NCBI RefSeq assembly: GCF_013778505.1
Contig: NZ_JAAOWU010000006.1
Span: 186,001 to 250,000, forward strand
DNA from: Pseudomonas sivasensis
GTDB taxonomy: Bacteria; Pseudomonadota; Gammaproteobacteria; Pseudomonadales; Pseudomonadaceae
Reading direction: 5' to 3'
Length of the DNA: 64,000 bases
Program-made: the position numbers and the translations under genes
The notes under the pieces: model-generated
Database searches by the model: none
Told to the model about the DNA's origin: nothing
The model's input: only the letters and a program-made list of their open reading frames with translations
Part shown: in pieces, positions 45,386-55,915 of the stretch
Numbering within the stretch: position 1 is the first letter of the stretch
How the letters are laid out: every line of letters begins with the position of its first letter

Positions 45386-46736
45386 TCTGGTAGGCAATCG
45401 CCAGCCAGATAAACCAGACCGGCATCACATACAGGGCCAGGCGTGTGTCTGGCCGCAACGCCAGCAGGCAGAGCACGAACGCAAGGAAACCCAGGGAAAA
45501 CCAAGCCATCGGCACACCGCCGGGCATCTTGTAAGTGGACTTGGCGTGCAGGTCCGGGCGTTTTTTACGGTAAGCGATGTACGACGCGAGAATCGTCGAC
45601 CACGTAAAAATCACCAGGATCGCCGAGACCGTCGACACAATGGTGAAGGCGGTCATCACCTCCGGCACCACAAACAGCAACACCAAGCCGAGCAGCATCA
45701 ATACCGTGGTGAAGGCCAGGCTAAACAACGGAACGCTGCTGTTGGACAAGCGTCGGAAAACACCTGGCGCATCCCCCAGATCGGCCAACCCGAACAACAT
45801 GCGGCTGGCGGAAAACACCCCGCTGTTGGCCGAGGACGCCGCCGAGGTGAGTACCACGAAATTGACGATGCCCGCAGCCGCAGGAAACCCCGCCACCAGG
45901 AACAGCTCCACAAACGGGCTTTTGCTCGGCGACACCTGCTGCCACGAGGTCACGGCGATGATGCACGCCAGGGCCAGCACGTAGAACAGAATGATGCGCA
46001 ACGGAATCGAATTGATTGCCTTGGGCAACGTCTTCTCCGGCGCACGGGTTTCGGCCGCGGCGGTGCCGATCAGCTCGGTGCCGGCAAAGGAGAAAATCGC
46101 CATCTGGAACCCGGCGAAAAAGCCGAACAGGCCGTTGGGAAACGCCGCCTGTTTGTCCAGCAAATGCGACAGCGATGCAGTGACGCCGGTGGGTGAGACA
46201 AACGAGCCAGCGATCAGCACCACGCTCACGCCGATCAGGGTCACCACGGCGATGATCTTGATGATTGCGAACCAGAACTCCACTTCGCCGAACAACCTGA
46301 CAGTCAGCGCATTCAACGCGAACAGCATGCCCACCGCCGGCATCCACGCCGGCAGGTCCGGGAACCAGTACTGGAAAAACCCGCCGACCACCACCGCATC
46401 CCCCACCACCGCCACGCTCCAACTCAGCCAGTACGACCAGCCGAGAAAAAACGCGGCGCGCGGTCCCAGGTAGGCGCCGGCAAAGTCGGCAAAGCTCTTG
46501 AAGTTGAGGTTGGACAGCAGCAGCTCGCCCATGGCGCGCATCACGAAATACACAAACAGCCCGATGATCATGTAGATCAGGATGATCGAGGTGCCGGACA
46601 GCGCAATGATCTTGCCGGAGCCCATGAACAGGCCGGTGCCGATCGCACCGCCCATGGCCATCAGCTGGATATGACGGTTGCTCAGGGTGCGTTGCAACGC
46701 AGGCTTTTCGCAAAGCCCGGACGTGGTTGTTTTCAT
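45342..46736 (-). CDS. APC-family amino-acid permease (CycA-like)
   Basis: This 464-residue inner-membrane transporter has 12 predicted spans. The opening RTLSNRHIQLMAMGGAIGTGLFMGSGK and the segments YMIIGLFVYFVMRAMGELLLSN and FFAGFQMAIFSFAGTELIGT match CycA (D-serine/D-alanine/glycine uptake) closely, as remembered. The ATG at 46736 follows an AAGAGG site. Its position next to an acetylpolyamine amidohydrolase in the same direction suggests a joint role in amine or amino-acid use. The last 15 codons run into the autotransporter gene on the other strand. Confidence 0.9.
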   Translation of the reverse strand: MKTTTSGLCEKPALQRTLSNRHIQLMAMGGAIGTGLFMGSGKIIALSGTSIILIYMIIGLFVYFVMRAMGELLLSNLNFKSFADFAGAYLGPRAAFFLGWSYWLSWSVAVVGDAVVVGGFFQYWFPDLPAWMPAVGMLFALNALTVRLFGEVEFWFAIIKIIAVVTLIGVSVVLIAGSFVSPTGVTASLSHLLDKQAAFPNGLFGFFAGFQMAIFSFAGTELIGTAAAETRAPEKTLPKAINSIPLRIILFYVLALACIIAVTSWQQVSPSKSPFVELFLVAGFPAAAGIVNFVVLTSAASSANSGVFSASRMLFGLADLGDAPGVFRRLSNSSVPLFSLAFTTVLMLLGLVLLFVVPEVMTAFTIVSTVSAILVIFTWSTILASYIAYRKKRPDLHAKSTYKMPGGVPMAWFSLGFLAFVLCLLALRPDTRLALYVMPVWFIWLAIAYQIRTPFSGQPSLGGR

Positions 46737-46804
46737 CACAAAACCTCTTGTTATGTTTTTGAGTTTTGGCAGAAAAAAATTGGGCGGTCGTTGTTGTTAG
46801 GGGG

Positions 46805-47839
46805 TCAGGCGGTCTTGCTTTCGAAACCGTGCAGCACGTTGACGGCATTGATGCCGATCTCATCGACCATGTAGCCCCCTTCCATTACGAACAACGTCGG
46901 CACGCCCACGCTGGCGATGATCTCGCCCATACCGAGGAAGTCTTCGCTGTCGAGGAGGAAGTGGCTGATGGGGTCGTCCTTGAACGTGTCGACGCCGAGG
47001 GAAATCACCAGCACTTCAGGGGCGAAGTGTTTGAGCCGCTGGCACGCGTCGGCGAGGGCAATTTTGTAGTGATCCCAGGTGGTGTTTTTCGGCAACGGAT
47101 AATTCAGGTTGAAGCCCTCCCCTGCACCCTTGCCGCGCTCGCTGTTGGCGCCGGAAAAGTACGGGTAGGACACGGCGGGCTCGCCATGCAGGGAGATGAA
47201 CAGCACATCCGGGCGGTCGTAGAAAATGTTCTGTGTGCCGTTGCCATGGTGGAAATCCACGTCCAGTACCGCAACGCGTTTGGCGCCTTGAGTGATGGCC
47301 TGTTGTGCGGCAATCGCGGCGTTGTTGAGGTAGCAATAACCGCCCATGTATTCGCGGGCGGCATGGTGGCCGGGTGGGCGGCACAGGGCAAAGGCGCTGT
47401 TGTGGCCCTCATCGATGAGCGCGAGGCCAGTGAGTGCAATGTCCGCGCTGGTCTTCACCGCCTGCCACGTGGTCGCGGTAATCGGCGAACCGGCGTCCAT
47501 GGCATAGAACCCCAACTTGCCGTCGATGAAATCCGGCACCTGTTCATTGGCCAGATCGCGCACCGGCCACACCAGCGGCAGCGCGTCATGGCTGCGGCCG
47601 ATGGCGGTCCATTCGGCCCATGCGGTTTCAAGGAAGGAGACGTAGCGCTCGCTGTGGGCGTTGACGTAACAGGCGCGGTCAAAGGCGCGCGGCACGATGA
47701 TATCGCCGAGCCCGACGTGCTGAACGCGGTCACGCACGGTGTCGGCGCGGCTCGGTTGCTCGAACGATGGCTTGAGTACGCCATCCTTCAATTCGGTGCC
47801 ATGGTGCAAACGGTGGGCATCGCTAAAAACAGTCAGCAT
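46805..47839 (-). CDS. Acetylpolyamine amidohydrolase (class II histone-deacetylase-like)
   Basis: This 344-residue zinc hydrolase removes acetyl groups from acetylated polyamines or related amines. The signature is clear: CRPPGHHAAREYMGGYCYLNN, VAVLDVDFHHGNGTQNIFYD (zinc ligands Asp and His), LFISLHGEPAVSYPYFSG, VISLGVDTFKDDP and MEGGYMVDEIG. Length and the start MLTVFSDAHRLHHG match the Pseudomonas AphA/AphB proteins. It is divergent from an Lrp-type regulator and followed by a permease, a plausible uptake-and-deacetylation unit (inference). Confidence 0.92.
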   Translation of the reverse strand: MLTVFSDAHRLHHGTELKDGVLKPSFEQPSRADTVRDRVQHVGLGDIIVPRAFDRACYVNAHSERYVSFLETAWAEWTAIGRSHDALPLVWPVRDLANEQVPDFIDGKLGFYAMDAGSPITATTWQAVKTSADIALTGLALIDEGHNSAFALCRPPGHHAAREYMGGYCYLNNAAIAAQQAITQGAKRVAVLDVDFHHGNGTQNIFYDRPDVLFISLHGEPAVSYPYFSGANSERGKGAGEGFNLNYPLPKNTTWDHYKIALADACQRLKHFAPEVLVISLGVDTFKDDPISHFLLDSEDFLGMGEIIASVGVPTLFVMEGGYMVDEIGINAVNVLHGFESKTA

Positions 47840-47960
47840 GTGTATACATCCGCCAGTAAAAGACAGGGTCTATTTTGTTCTGGCGGTGCGGGGCTTTCTT
47901 TGCTTTTAGTTCTTGCGCTGTTAGTTTTATCGGGATTTTTTACCCCTATTACAGGCGAAT

Positions 47961-48452
47961 ATGAAAAATAAAACCAAGCAGGTCGTTCTTGACGACACCG
48001 ATCTCGCCATCCTCGCCTTGCTGCAGGAAGACGCGAGTATTTCCAACGCCCAACTCAGCGAGCGTCTGGCCCTGAGCCTCACGCCGTGCTGGCGCCGCCG
48101 CAAGCGCCTGGAAGAAGAAGGCGTGATCAAGGACTACCAGGCCAACCTGGATCGCAAGCTGCTCGGCCTGGACATCATGGCGTTTGTGCATGTGCGCTTT
48201 GCCATCCACACCGACCACGCGCCGGACGCCTTCGAAGCGGTGGTCAAGGAACTGCCTCAGGTGCTGTCGTGCCACAAAATCACCGGGGATGCGGATTACC
48301 TGTTGCAGGTGCTGGCGGAAGATCTCGACAGCTACAGCGAGTTTGTAGAGAGCGTCCTGAGGCGACAATTGGGGATCGCGTCGATCCAGTCGAGCCTGGC
48401 GCTGCGCGAAGTAAAAGCGACAAGCCGGGTGGCGATTCCGAAGCGCGATTGA
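47961..48452 (+). CDS. Lrp/AsnC-family transcriptional regulator
   Basis: This 163-residue regulator has an N-terminal helix-turn-helix (LDDTDLAILALLQEDASIS, NAQLSERLALSLTPCWRRRKRLEEEGVI) and a C-terminal RAM ligand-binding domain (CHKITGDADYLLQVLAEDL). It is divergent from the acetylpolyamine amidohydrolase with 121 bases between the starts, which makes that gene and the permease its probable targets. The effector is unknown; an amino acid or amine is likely for the family. Confidence 0.92.
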   Translation: MKNKTKQVVLDDTDLAILALLQEDASISNAQLSERLALSLTPCWRRRKRLEEEGVIKDYQANLDRKLLGLDIMAFVHVRFAIHTDHAPDAFEAVVKELPQVLSCHKITGDADYLLQVLAEDLDSYSEFVESVLRRQLGIASIQSSLALREVKATSRVAIPKRD

Positions 48453-48573
48453 ACACCGTCCATGAACGCTCGAAAACGGCAGGTGCTGGCGAAAGGCCTG
48501 CCATGCAGATGTGAAAAAATCGTTAACTAATTCATCCCTATGGCTTTTTCCTACAGAATCAATCTGTCACACT

Positions 48574-48592
48574 GATGCGAATAATTATCAAC
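48574..48592 (+). promoter_or_regulatory. Possible Fur box upstream of the TonB receptor
   Basis: GATGCGAATAATTATCAAC matches 12 of 19 positions of the Fur consensus GATAATGATAATCATTATC by direct comparison. It lies about 50 bases before the receptor start, a fitting place for iron-dependent repression. The match is moderate. Confidence 0.45.
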
Positions 48593-48639
48593 ACTTTTAT
48601 TATTCGCCAGGGAAAGGCACTTAGGGGAGAGCTCGTTCG

Positions 48640-50805
48640 ATGCCTGTGCACCAGCCCGGCGGTAAAGGTTTTACACCCAGTTTGATCGCGTTGGCGGTCT
48701 GTCTCGCCACCTCGCACGCGGCCTTCGCCGCCGACGCCGAAGCACCGGTCACCACCCTGGAACTGGGCGCCACCCAAATCTCCGGCGAGCAGCAGTTGGG
48801 CGAAACCACTGAGGGCACGCAGTCCTACACCACCGGCGCGATGAAGACCGCGACCAAGTTGCCACTCACCCTGCGTGAAACGCCACAAGCCGTCACCGTG
48901 ATTACGCGCCAGCGCATGGATGACCAGGCAATGACAAGCATCAACGACGTGGTCAACGCAACGCCCGGGTTGTTCCTGAATTACTCCAACGGACCGGGCC
49001 GGCAGTCCTATACCTCGCGCGGTTTCGACATCGACAACCTGATGTATGACGGTATTCCGAGCGGCTATAACGGCGTTTCAGTCGGCGCGCAGCCCAACCT
49101 GGCGATGTTCGACCGCGTTGAAGTGGTGCGCGGCGCGACCGGCCTGGTGACCGGCGCGGGCAACCCGTCGGCCGCCATCAACCTGATCCGCAAGCGGCCC
49201 CTGGACGAGCAGAAAGTCACCCTGACCGGCGCCGCTGGCAGCTGGGACGACTACCGTGGCGAACTCGACGCCTCCAGCCCGCTCAATGACAGCGGCACCT
49301 GGCGCGGCCGGGTGGTCACCTCCTACCGCGACGCCAACAGCTTCATCGACAACGCCGAGGAGTATCACGGCCTGTTCTATGCCGTCACCGAAGCTGACTT
49401 GGGTGAAGACACCACCCTGACCCTCGGCTACTCAAACCAGAAGGACAAGACCAATTACTTCTGGGGTTCCTCAATGATCGGTCAGGATGGCCATCACCTC
49501 GACCTGCCCCGCTCCTACAACCCCGGCACCGACTGGGAGAACAAGGACCAGGAGATCAACACGGTCTTCGCCGAACTGCGCCAGCAACTGGCCAACGACT
49601 GGAAGCTGCAGGTCAACGCCAACTACGCCGAGCAGAAAGCCTTGTTCTCGGGCTCGTATCAATCGCGCTGGGCTGCTGACAAATCACTGGCGCGAACCGT
49701 CTACCAGGCCGCCTACGACGAAAACCAGGCTGGCGTCGACGCCTTCGTCAGCGGCCCGTTCCAGGCGTTCGGGCGCACCCATGAGCTGGTGGTCGGTGCC
49801 AGCCGCCGCATCTACGACATGACCAGCCACGACTACAGCCCGTACAACACCAATTGGCCGATCACCGCAGGCAAACCGGACTTCGTCCACACCACCGACA
49901 CCCGTGAAATCACCACCCAGGACGGCTTCTACCTGACCACGCGCCTGAGCCTGGCCGACCCGCTCAAGCTGATCCTCGGCGGGCGCCTGGACTGGTATGA
50001 CTACGATGCCCATGGCAGCAACAGCGGCGACTACAAAGTCACCCGCAACCTGACGCGCTACGCGGGTTTGATCTACGAGTTGGATGACCATCACTCGGTC
50101 TACGTCAGCTACAGCGACATTTTCACGCCGCAAACCGCCAAAGACAGTTCGGCGACCCCGGTCAAGCCGATTGTCGGCAAAAACTACGAGGTCGGCGTTA
50201 AAGGCGAATACTTGGGCGGCGCGCTGAATGCCAGCGTCGCACTGTTCCGCGTCGATCAGGAAAATCGTGCCACCAAAGTGACCGTGCAAAACTGCCCGCA
50301 GACCGAGTGCTATGAAGCCTCCGGCGAGATTCGCAGCCAGGGTATCGACTTCGAACTGCAAGGCGCCCTCACCGAGAACTGGCAGGTCGGCGGTGGCTAC
50401 ACTTACGCGCGCACCCACACCATCAAGGACGAAGCCAACCCGCAGCTTGTCAACAAGCAGTACGACACCGACACCCCGGAGCACTTGTTCAAACTGACCA
50501 CCCGCTACAACCTCCAGGGCGCGCTGGAGAAATTCCGGGTGGGCGGCAACATCTCCTGGCAGAGCCGCATGTACAACGACGTCAAGCTGGCTGACGGCAG
50601 CACCTACCGCCTGCAACAAGGCGCCTACGCCGTCACCGACTTGATGGCCGGCTACAGGGTCAACGACAACCTGGACCTGCAGCTCAACGCCAACAACATC
50701 TTCGACCGCAGCTACTACTCAACCATCGCCAACTCCGTGGACTACGGCGGCGACAGCTACGGCACCCCACGCAACATGATGCTGACGGCCAAATACACCT
50801 TCTGA
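48640..50805 (+). CDS. TonB-dependent siderophore receptor (FhuE/FpvB-like)
   Basis: This 721-residue outer-membrane receptor takes up a ferric siderophore. It has a signal peptide (LIALAVCLATSHAAFA) and a plug domain (LPLTLRETPQAVTVITRQRMDDQ, YTSRGFDIDNLMYDGIPSGY, VEVVRGATGLVTGAGNPSAAIN). The beta-barrel ends RNMMLTAKYTF with a terminal Phe. The plug and barrel segments resemble E. coli FhuE (hydroxamate siderophores) more than catecholate receptors. No N-terminal signalling domain is present, so it does not drive its own sigma factor. A possible Fur box lies upstream and a terminator follows. Confidence 0.93.
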   Translation: MPVHQPGGKGFTPSLIALAVCLATSHAAFAADAEAPVTTLELGATQISGEQQLGETTEGTQSYTTGAMKTATKLPLTLRETPQAVTVITRQRMDDQAMTSINDVVNATPGLFLNYSNGPGRQSYTSRGFDIDNLMYDGIPSGYNGVSVGAQPNLAMFDRVEVVRGATGLVTGAGNPSAAINLIRKRPLDEQKVTLTGAAGSWDDYRGELDASSPLNDSGTWRGRVVTSYRDANSFIDNAEEYHGLFYAVTEADLGEDTTLTLGYSNQKDKTNYFWGSSMIGQDGHHLDLPRSYNPGTDWENKDQEINTVFAELRQQLANDWKLQVNANYAEQKALFSGSYQSRWAADKSLARTVYQAAYDENQAGVDAFVSGPFQAFGRTHELVVGASRRIYDMTSHDYSPYNTNWPITAGKPDFVHTTDTREITTQDGFYLTTRLSLADPLKLILGGRLDWYDYDAHGSNSGDYKVTRNLTRYAGLIYELDDHHSVYVSYSDIFTPQTAKDSSATPVKPIVGKNYEVGVKGEYLGGALNASVALFRVDQENRATKVTVQNCPQTECYEASGEIRSQGIDFELQGALTENWQVGGGYTYARTHTIKDEANPQLVNKQYDTDTPEHLFKLTTRYNLQGALEKFRVGGNISWQSRMYNDVKLADGSTYRLQQGAYAVTDLMAGYRVNDNLDLQLNANNIFDRSYYSTIANSVDYGGDSYGTPRNMMLTAKYTF

Positions 50806-50815
50806 TCGTCATCAG

Positions 50816-50839
50816 GGCTGCCCGCTCGGGCAGCCTTTC
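50816..50839 (+). terminator. Rho-independent terminator of the TonB receptor gene
   Basis: GGCTGCCCG pairs with CGGGCAGCC around a two-base turn and is followed by TTTCC, eleven bases after the stop codon. Confidence 0.75.
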
Positions 50840-50999
50840 CTCCTGGCAGTGGCGCTTAAAGCTCTCTCCCCAACTGCCGATAAGCTTTTGCTTCCCCCGT
50901 ACCTGCAAAAATCCTGATACCTGCTTTGCTCTGTAGCAGCGCGCCATCGTGGCACGCCGCATGCTTTGTTCCTGGCCACACCACAGGGAGTAAGAGTGA

Positions 51000-52493
51000 A
51001 TGCCCGTCCGCACGCGTTTTCTAGAGCACTACCGCAAAGCCGACCGCATCATGCTGGCGTTGATCTGGCTGATGACGCTGTTCTCCGTAGGCCTGGCGTT
51101 CTGGCACGACACCTTGATCCAAGCAATCGTAGTCGGTGGCGGCACAAGCCTGCTGCTCACCGCGCTCTACCGCGCCATCGGCGGCACGCGCGTGATGCGC
51201 TGCGCACTGGGCGCTGGTCTGATGGTCATGGCCGCGCTGCATATCAACCAGGCACAAGGCGTGATCGAAGCCCACTTCGGAATTTTCGCCCTGCTGGCGG
51301 TGCTGACGTTTTACCGCGACTGGCTGCCGATCCTCGTGGCCGCACTCACCATCGCCGTGCACCACGTGGTCTTCCATGCCTTACAGCATCAAGGCTTCCC
51401 GGTCTTCGTGATGGAACACCACGGCGGCTGGACCATGGTGTTTGTGCATGCTTTCTACGTGGTGATGGAAACCGTCGCCCTGCTCTACCTCGCCGTGCAC
51501 AGCCAGGCCGAAGCCGTCGAGAGCCAGGAAATGCTCGAAAAAATGCTCGCTGTCACCACCCAGCTCACCGTGGAAACCGCACAAGGTGAAGGCAAGGCGC
51601 ATATGTCCCTGGCCAAGCGCTTCGACCACTTCCTGCAACAGATCACCGGGCTCATTGACGGCGTCTCCCGCGACTCCCACGGCCTCGGCCAACTCGGACA
51701 AGAACTGGCCCACGCCAGCGGCACCCTGGAAAAAGGCGCACGCCACCAACTGGCCGAAATCGCACAAATGACTGACTCCATGCAGCGCATGGAACACGCC
51801 ATGGGCAACATTACGGTGCACGTCGAGGAAGCGGTCGCGCACGCCGACGTCGCCAGCCAACAAATCCTGCGCGGCCAGGAAAGCGTCGGCCGCGCCCAAC
51901 ACGAAATCACCCAACTGGCCACACGCCTCACCGACACCCATCAGACCGTTCAAGGCTTGGCCGTGCAGGCCGAACAGATCGGCTCGGTGCTCGACGTCAT
52001 CAGCAGCATCGCCAACCAAACCAACCTCCTCGCCCTCAACGCCGCCATCGAAGCCGCCCGCGCCGGTGAACAAGGCCGCGGCTTCGCCGTCGTCGCCGAC
52101 GAAGTGCGCAACCTGGCGCAACGCACAGCGGTTTCCACCCAGGAAATCAAAACCATCATCGAAGGCTTGCAGCAAGGCAGCCGCGAAGCCGTCGAAGCCA
52201 TGCAGGACAGCCGCCAGGGCGTAGAACGTTGCGTGGAAGACAGCCAGGTTGCGGTGCAAATGCTAAAGGCAGTAGGCAATGACATCACCCGAATCGATGC
52301 GCTGAACGGGCGGATCGTCAGCACTACGCGGGAACAGACCTCAGCAAACCTGGAGATCGTCGGGCGCTTGCAGTCGGTGCAGGGCATCGCGCAGAGCACG
52401 GCACAGGATGTAGAGATGCTGGCCAGGAGCAGCGAACAACTGCCGCCGATTGCGGTGCGGTTAGACGCGTTGGGGCGCCGGTTTCATCCGTGA
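51000..52493 (+). CDS. Chemoreceptor with histidine-rich membrane-embedded sensor
   Basis: This 497-residue methyl-accepting protein has no periplasmic domain. Its first 165 residues form five or six closely spaced membrane helices with many histidines (about residues 36, 81, 92, 121, 122, 126, 130, 140, 141, 150 and 167). A linker follows, then the signalling hairpin with tip [20 protein letters not shown] and [16 protein letters not shown] classical HAMP domain is not obvious. The histidines could bind heme or metal, or sense redox or pH, but this is inference. A strong AGGGAG site precedes the start. There is no CheR-binding pentapeptide. Confidence 0.9.
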   Translation: MPVRTRFLEHYRKADRIMLALIWLMTLFSVGLAFWHDTLIQAIVVGGGTSLLLTALYRAIGGTRVMRCALGAGLMVMAALHINQAQGVIEAHFGIFALLAVLTFYRDWLPILVAALTIAVHHVVFHALQHQGFPVFVMEHHGGWTMVFVHAFYVVMETVALLYLAVHSQAEAVESQEMLEKMLAVTTQLTVETAQGEGKAHMSLAKRFDHFLQQITGLIDGVSRDSHGLGQLGQELAHASGTLEKGARHQLAEIAQMTDSMQRMEHAMGNITVHVEEAVAHADVASQQILRGQESVGRAQHEITQLATRLTDTHQTVQGLAVQAEQIGSVLDVISSIANQTNLLALNAAIEAARAGEQGRGFAVVADEVRNLAQRTAVSTQEIKTIIEGLQQGSREAVEAMQDSRQGVERCVEDSQVAVQMLKAVGNDITRIDALNGRIVSTTREQTSANLEIVGRLQSVQGIAQSTAQDVEMLARSSEQLPPIAVRLDALGRRFHP

Positions 52494-52755
52494 GGTGGTG
52501 ATCTTCGAAAGGCCTCGGCGTTGTGTTGATCGCGCGCTTGGGCCTATTTGAAATACGTCGTGAGAGATAACTTCAGGCCAATAGCAGCGGTTCGAGTTCC
52601 GCCGCTTGCGTACCCAGTTCTAAAGAGAGAATACGAGGTCGAGAAGCTATACAGGTCGTTCTGATGTAGGTGCTTGCGCTGATTATTGACCGTAATGCTG
52701 AGTGTGGCTCAACTCAAGTGCCCCTCAATTCATAGACGCAATCTTAATAAACTCG

Positions 52756-54408
52756 TCAAACCTTAAAGTTACCTATTTGCTGCTGTAGCACGGCTCCGAG
52801 CTCGGCCAAGTTAGTACTTGAACGGGCAGTTCGTTCGCACGATAAAGCTGAATCATCCGCAATATTGCGAACCGACGTAACACTCCGGTTAATTTCTTCC
52901 GCGACGCAACTTTGTTCCTCACCTGCAGTAGCGATTTGTCTTACCATCTGCTGGATGTTGTCAATCATCTCCACGATGGTTTCAACCGAGCCCCCAGTGT
53001 TTGAAACCTGTATTACCGTTTCATCCGTCAAACCGCGGCACACTTCCATCATCCCAGCAGCTTCTTCGGCTATTTTTTGCAGATTGGCAGTCAGCGCTCC
53101 AATTTCCAGGGTTGCGCCCTGAGTTCGTTTGGCGAGCGTTCTCACCTCATCGGCCACCACCGCAAATCCTCGACCAGCATCGCCCGCCCTAGCAGCCTCA
53201 ATAGCGGCATTTAACGCCAACAAGTTGGTTTGATCGGCGACAGACGTTATGACCTGCAATACCCCGCCTATATTCAGGCTCTCTATCCTGAGTTGTGCCA
53301 TGGCTGCGGCAGATTTTGATACTTCAGATGCGAGACGTTTTATTTGGGTTATTGCTTCTTTTGCCATGGTTCCGCCGGTCTGCGCTTGGAGGTTAGCGGT
53401 GAGCGCCGCATGGGCTGCTTCCTCAGAGTTGCGTGCAACTTCGAGGGTGGTTGCTACCATTTCGTGAATCGCAGTGGCGACTTGGTCGATTTCAGTTCTC
53501 TGATTACCAACCCCGATGCGGGTCTGCTCTGTCGCTGCGGAAAGGTCAACGGCTGCATCAGAAATTACGCCCGATGACGTATTAACCTGACTAATAAGCA
53601 GGCTCAGGCGTGACTGCATTTCACCCAAGGAGGACAGCACACTGCCGGCCGCTGACATTTTCGCTTCAAGAATCGGGCGCAAGTCACCACTGGCAACGCG
53701 CTGAGCGATCGTGGACAAGACAGTTGGCTCTGCACCAAGAGCACGTGATAAGCCACGAACTATTAGAGTAGTCAGCACTACCCCGATGACAATTGCTACT
53801 GCGCAGAAAAACATCAGAAGATTACGGGTGTCTTTATAATCGTTCTGCGCATCACTAATGTTAGCCAGCGCTAGACCTGAGTTAAAACTCTTGTAAGTTG
53901 TAACGCTAGCCACCAGTTTCTTTAGGAGTGGCAAGCATTGGTTGTTCATCATATCAATAGCCGCTTTTTCATCGCCAGCAACGGCTAACCGCGTGATTTC
54001 CAAAGCAATCGGACCATACGCTTTCTCAATCTCCTCAATGTTAGCAACTAAGCTCCGAGCGTTATTACCATCAGCGGATGGAGGCAATGCAGCGACTCCA
54101 GCTACTAACGCTGACAAAATACTTTTAACCTTCTGATGTTCGATATTTACGGTATCGGCCTCGGCCTGTCTGTCAGCTGCCGAGGTAACCAGCACGAGGT
54201 TTCGTGCTGAGATCGCACGTTGCTGCGCAGCGAGCAATAGATCATTCATCAGGCCCATGCGCTTATTCAAACCATCAACATAACTTGAGAAGCGTAGATT
54301 TGATCCATTTAAGCTAGTGACAGAAAATGCAGAGATCATAAAAATAATCACTACCATCAAGCCAAAGCTTAACAACAACCTCTTCCGCACCGACAAGGAA
54401 TTTAACAT
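52756..54408 (-). CDS. Methyl-accepting chemotaxis protein (four-helix-bundle sensor)
   Basis: This 550-residue chemoreceptor has a first span ([21 protein letters not shown]), a periplasmic domain of about 150 residues that is wholly helical (4HB-MCP type), a second span ([21 protein letters not shown]), HAMP and the signalling domain with tip [22 protein letters not shown]. The start at 54408 follows GGAG; the longer frame to 54495 is not needed. Base composition is visibly more AT-rich than the chemoreceptor just upstream, so it may belong to the accessory region that begins here. The ligand is unknown. Confidence 0.92.
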   Translation of the reverse strand: MLNSLSVRKRLLLSFGLMVVIIFMISAFSVTSLNGSNLRFSSYVDGLNKRMGLMNDLLLAAQQRAISARNLVLVTSAADRQAEADTVNIEHQKVKSILSALVAGVAALPPSADGNNARSLVANIEEIEKAYGPIALEITRLAVAGDEKAAIDMMNNQCLPLLKKLVASVTTYKSFNSGLALANISDAQNDYKDTRNLLMFFCAVAIVIGVVLTTLIVRGLSRALGAEPTVLSTIAQRVASGDLRPILEAKMSAAGSVLSSLGEMQSRLSLLISQVNTSSGVISDAAVDLSAATEQTRIGVGNQRTEIDQVATAIHEMVATTLEVARNSEEAAHAALTANLQAQTGGTMAKEAITQIKRLASEVSKSAAAMAQLRIESLNIGGVLQVITSVADQTNLLALNAAIEAARAGDAGRGFAVVADEVRTLAKRTQGATLEIGALTANLQKIAEEAAGMMEVCRGLTDETVIQVSNTGGSVETIVEMIDNIQQMVRQIATAGEEQSCVAEEINRSVTSVRNIADDSALSCERTARSSTNLAELGAVLQQQIGNFKV

Positions 54409-55030
54409 GCTGACTCTCCGATTTTTAGTATTCTCACGGCGCAGCCAGGGATATGGCGCATTGACACTATGCGGCGCCAGATGGCAGTAATTCAAGACTT
54501 AAATCGGGTTACGGTACTAAAGTACTAAATTGAAACTCAAACAATCCAATCGAACTACCGCACCATCTAAACGCATCTATATGAATGGATTTTTATTCTA
54601 GGGTGGATATTTACTTCAAACTCTATAGTTAAAACAGGAACCGCTTTGTATTTAACTCAATTACATTTTATCGAGCCCCATAATGAGCCACAGGCTCAAT
54701 AGCCTCCTACAGAGAAGGTTGCCCTGGCGGGCTTTTTAGCATCTGCTGAAAACCAAGGTCTCGGCCTCCTAACTGTTCGAAATGCGCGTCAGATTTACGG
54801 TCGCACCAATCGGTCGAAATACCGCACCCTTTTGCAGACAGTGGCAATGCTTAACGTTGGCCATAGCTTGTGCTTGCGAATAGAGGAGCACGCCTGGGGG
54901 CTTGCAGTGGTTCATGAAAGACTGCTTTCGGCCATTAGCCGACATTCACGAAAGACGGCTTTCGACCCAGAGTGTGTAAAAACGCTTCGTCATTGATCCG
55001 TGCAGCGACACATTGGTTGCTTTGGACTGG
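54409..55030. other. Non-coding stretch with repeat remnant
   Basis: No credible gene is present in these 622 bases. The first 300 are AT-rich and include the chemoreceptor promoter region. A short GC hairpin followed by TTTTT (54721-54737) resembles a weak terminator. A copy of a dispersed element (GACCCAGAGTGTGTAAAAAC, from 54964) lies near the end. Confidence 0.5.
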
Positions 55031-55846
55031 TCAGATCGTCGAAAGAGCAGTCGCTTTTTCTAAGACGGCTTGTAACATCTGCTCCGGTGATTGTTCCTTG
55101 TTGAAGAAGCTCGGGGACAATTTATCAGAGTCGTTTTCAGTCGATTGCCTGAGCAGGGCGAGCGGCCCCGATTGTCCTAACTGCTCTTGGTAAAGACTTT
55201 TTATACTGTCCCTAAAGCCATCAGGGTATGCCGCTTTCTCGACCCCTGGAAGATCATCGAAATAGTCCATGATGCCTTTGAAGATTTCACTGTTGTCACC
55301 GCCGTTCGTTATATTGGCGTACAACTTGGAGAAATATGTTTCATCCTGCTTACTAAGCTCCCCATAAGCGGCATATCGTTCTGCATCTGTATAGGTTCCT
55401 GAATCATCATAAACAATATTGCTTAGCCCGTTTCGGGCCAGACCTTCAAATGGGTTTGGAAGTTTTTCGGGGGGGAGTTTAGAAAGCCCAATTGCGTAAT
55501 CTAGTGACTGCAGACCTAACGCCAAACGGGTGGGGTCGTCTGTTTTGGGAAGTAGATCCTCATTATTAAGATTCCCGCCAGCAATCCGCTGCCCGAAATT
55601 GTACATATCGCTCTGACCTTTTGCATATTGTCCTTTTAAATCCCTATTGGACATAGAGGATTGTTTGTCATCAGCGTTACTTAATGCGTACAGTGCCCGT
55701 GCAGAATCGGAGATTGTGACGGTCTCGGTCGTCTTGAGGGCGGAATCCCCTGAAGGTAAATTTACAGGGTTGGACGAAGGAAGCTTCTCTTGTGTAGAAG
55801 GCTTTGCCTGTGTACTTGCTTGATACGATTTGATCGAAATATCCAT
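55031..55846 (-). CDS. Hypothetical protein, 271 residues
   Basis: This is a hydrophilic protein without a signal peptide or membrane span. It begins MDISIKSYQAST and has a Ser/Thr/Pro-rich, probably disordered N-terminal 50 residues, then a segment VTISDSARALYALSNAD of the kind found near the N-termini of some flagellar-type and surface-associated proteins, and a largely helical remainder. GGAG lies seven bases before the ATG, so translation is likely. I recognise no family. It sits alone in the AT-rich accessory region. Confidence 0.7.
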   Translation of the reverse strand: MDISIKSYQASTQAKPSTQEKLPSSNPVNLPSGDSALKTTETVTISDSARALYALSNADDKQSSMSNRDLKGQYAKGQSDMYNFGQRIAGGNLNNEDLLPKTDDPTRLALGLQSLDYAIGLSKLPPEKLPNPFEGLARNGLSNIVYDDSGTYTDAERYAAYGELSKQDETYFSKLYANITNGGDNSEIFKGIMDYFDDLPGVEKAAYPDGFRDSIKSLYQEQLGQSGPLALLRQSTENDSDKLSPSFFNKEQSPEQMLQAVLEKATALSTI

Positions 55847-55915
55847 GGTAATACTCCATGCGCTGAAAATAGCACGAGAGCTATCTTCAGCTAGGGTGCC
55901 TATACAAATGTCGGA

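Noticed and set aside
52585..52620. tRNA-like segment (GGTTCGAGTTCC)
   Set aside because: Only a T-arm-like fragment is present, with no acceptor or anticodon stem that pairs.
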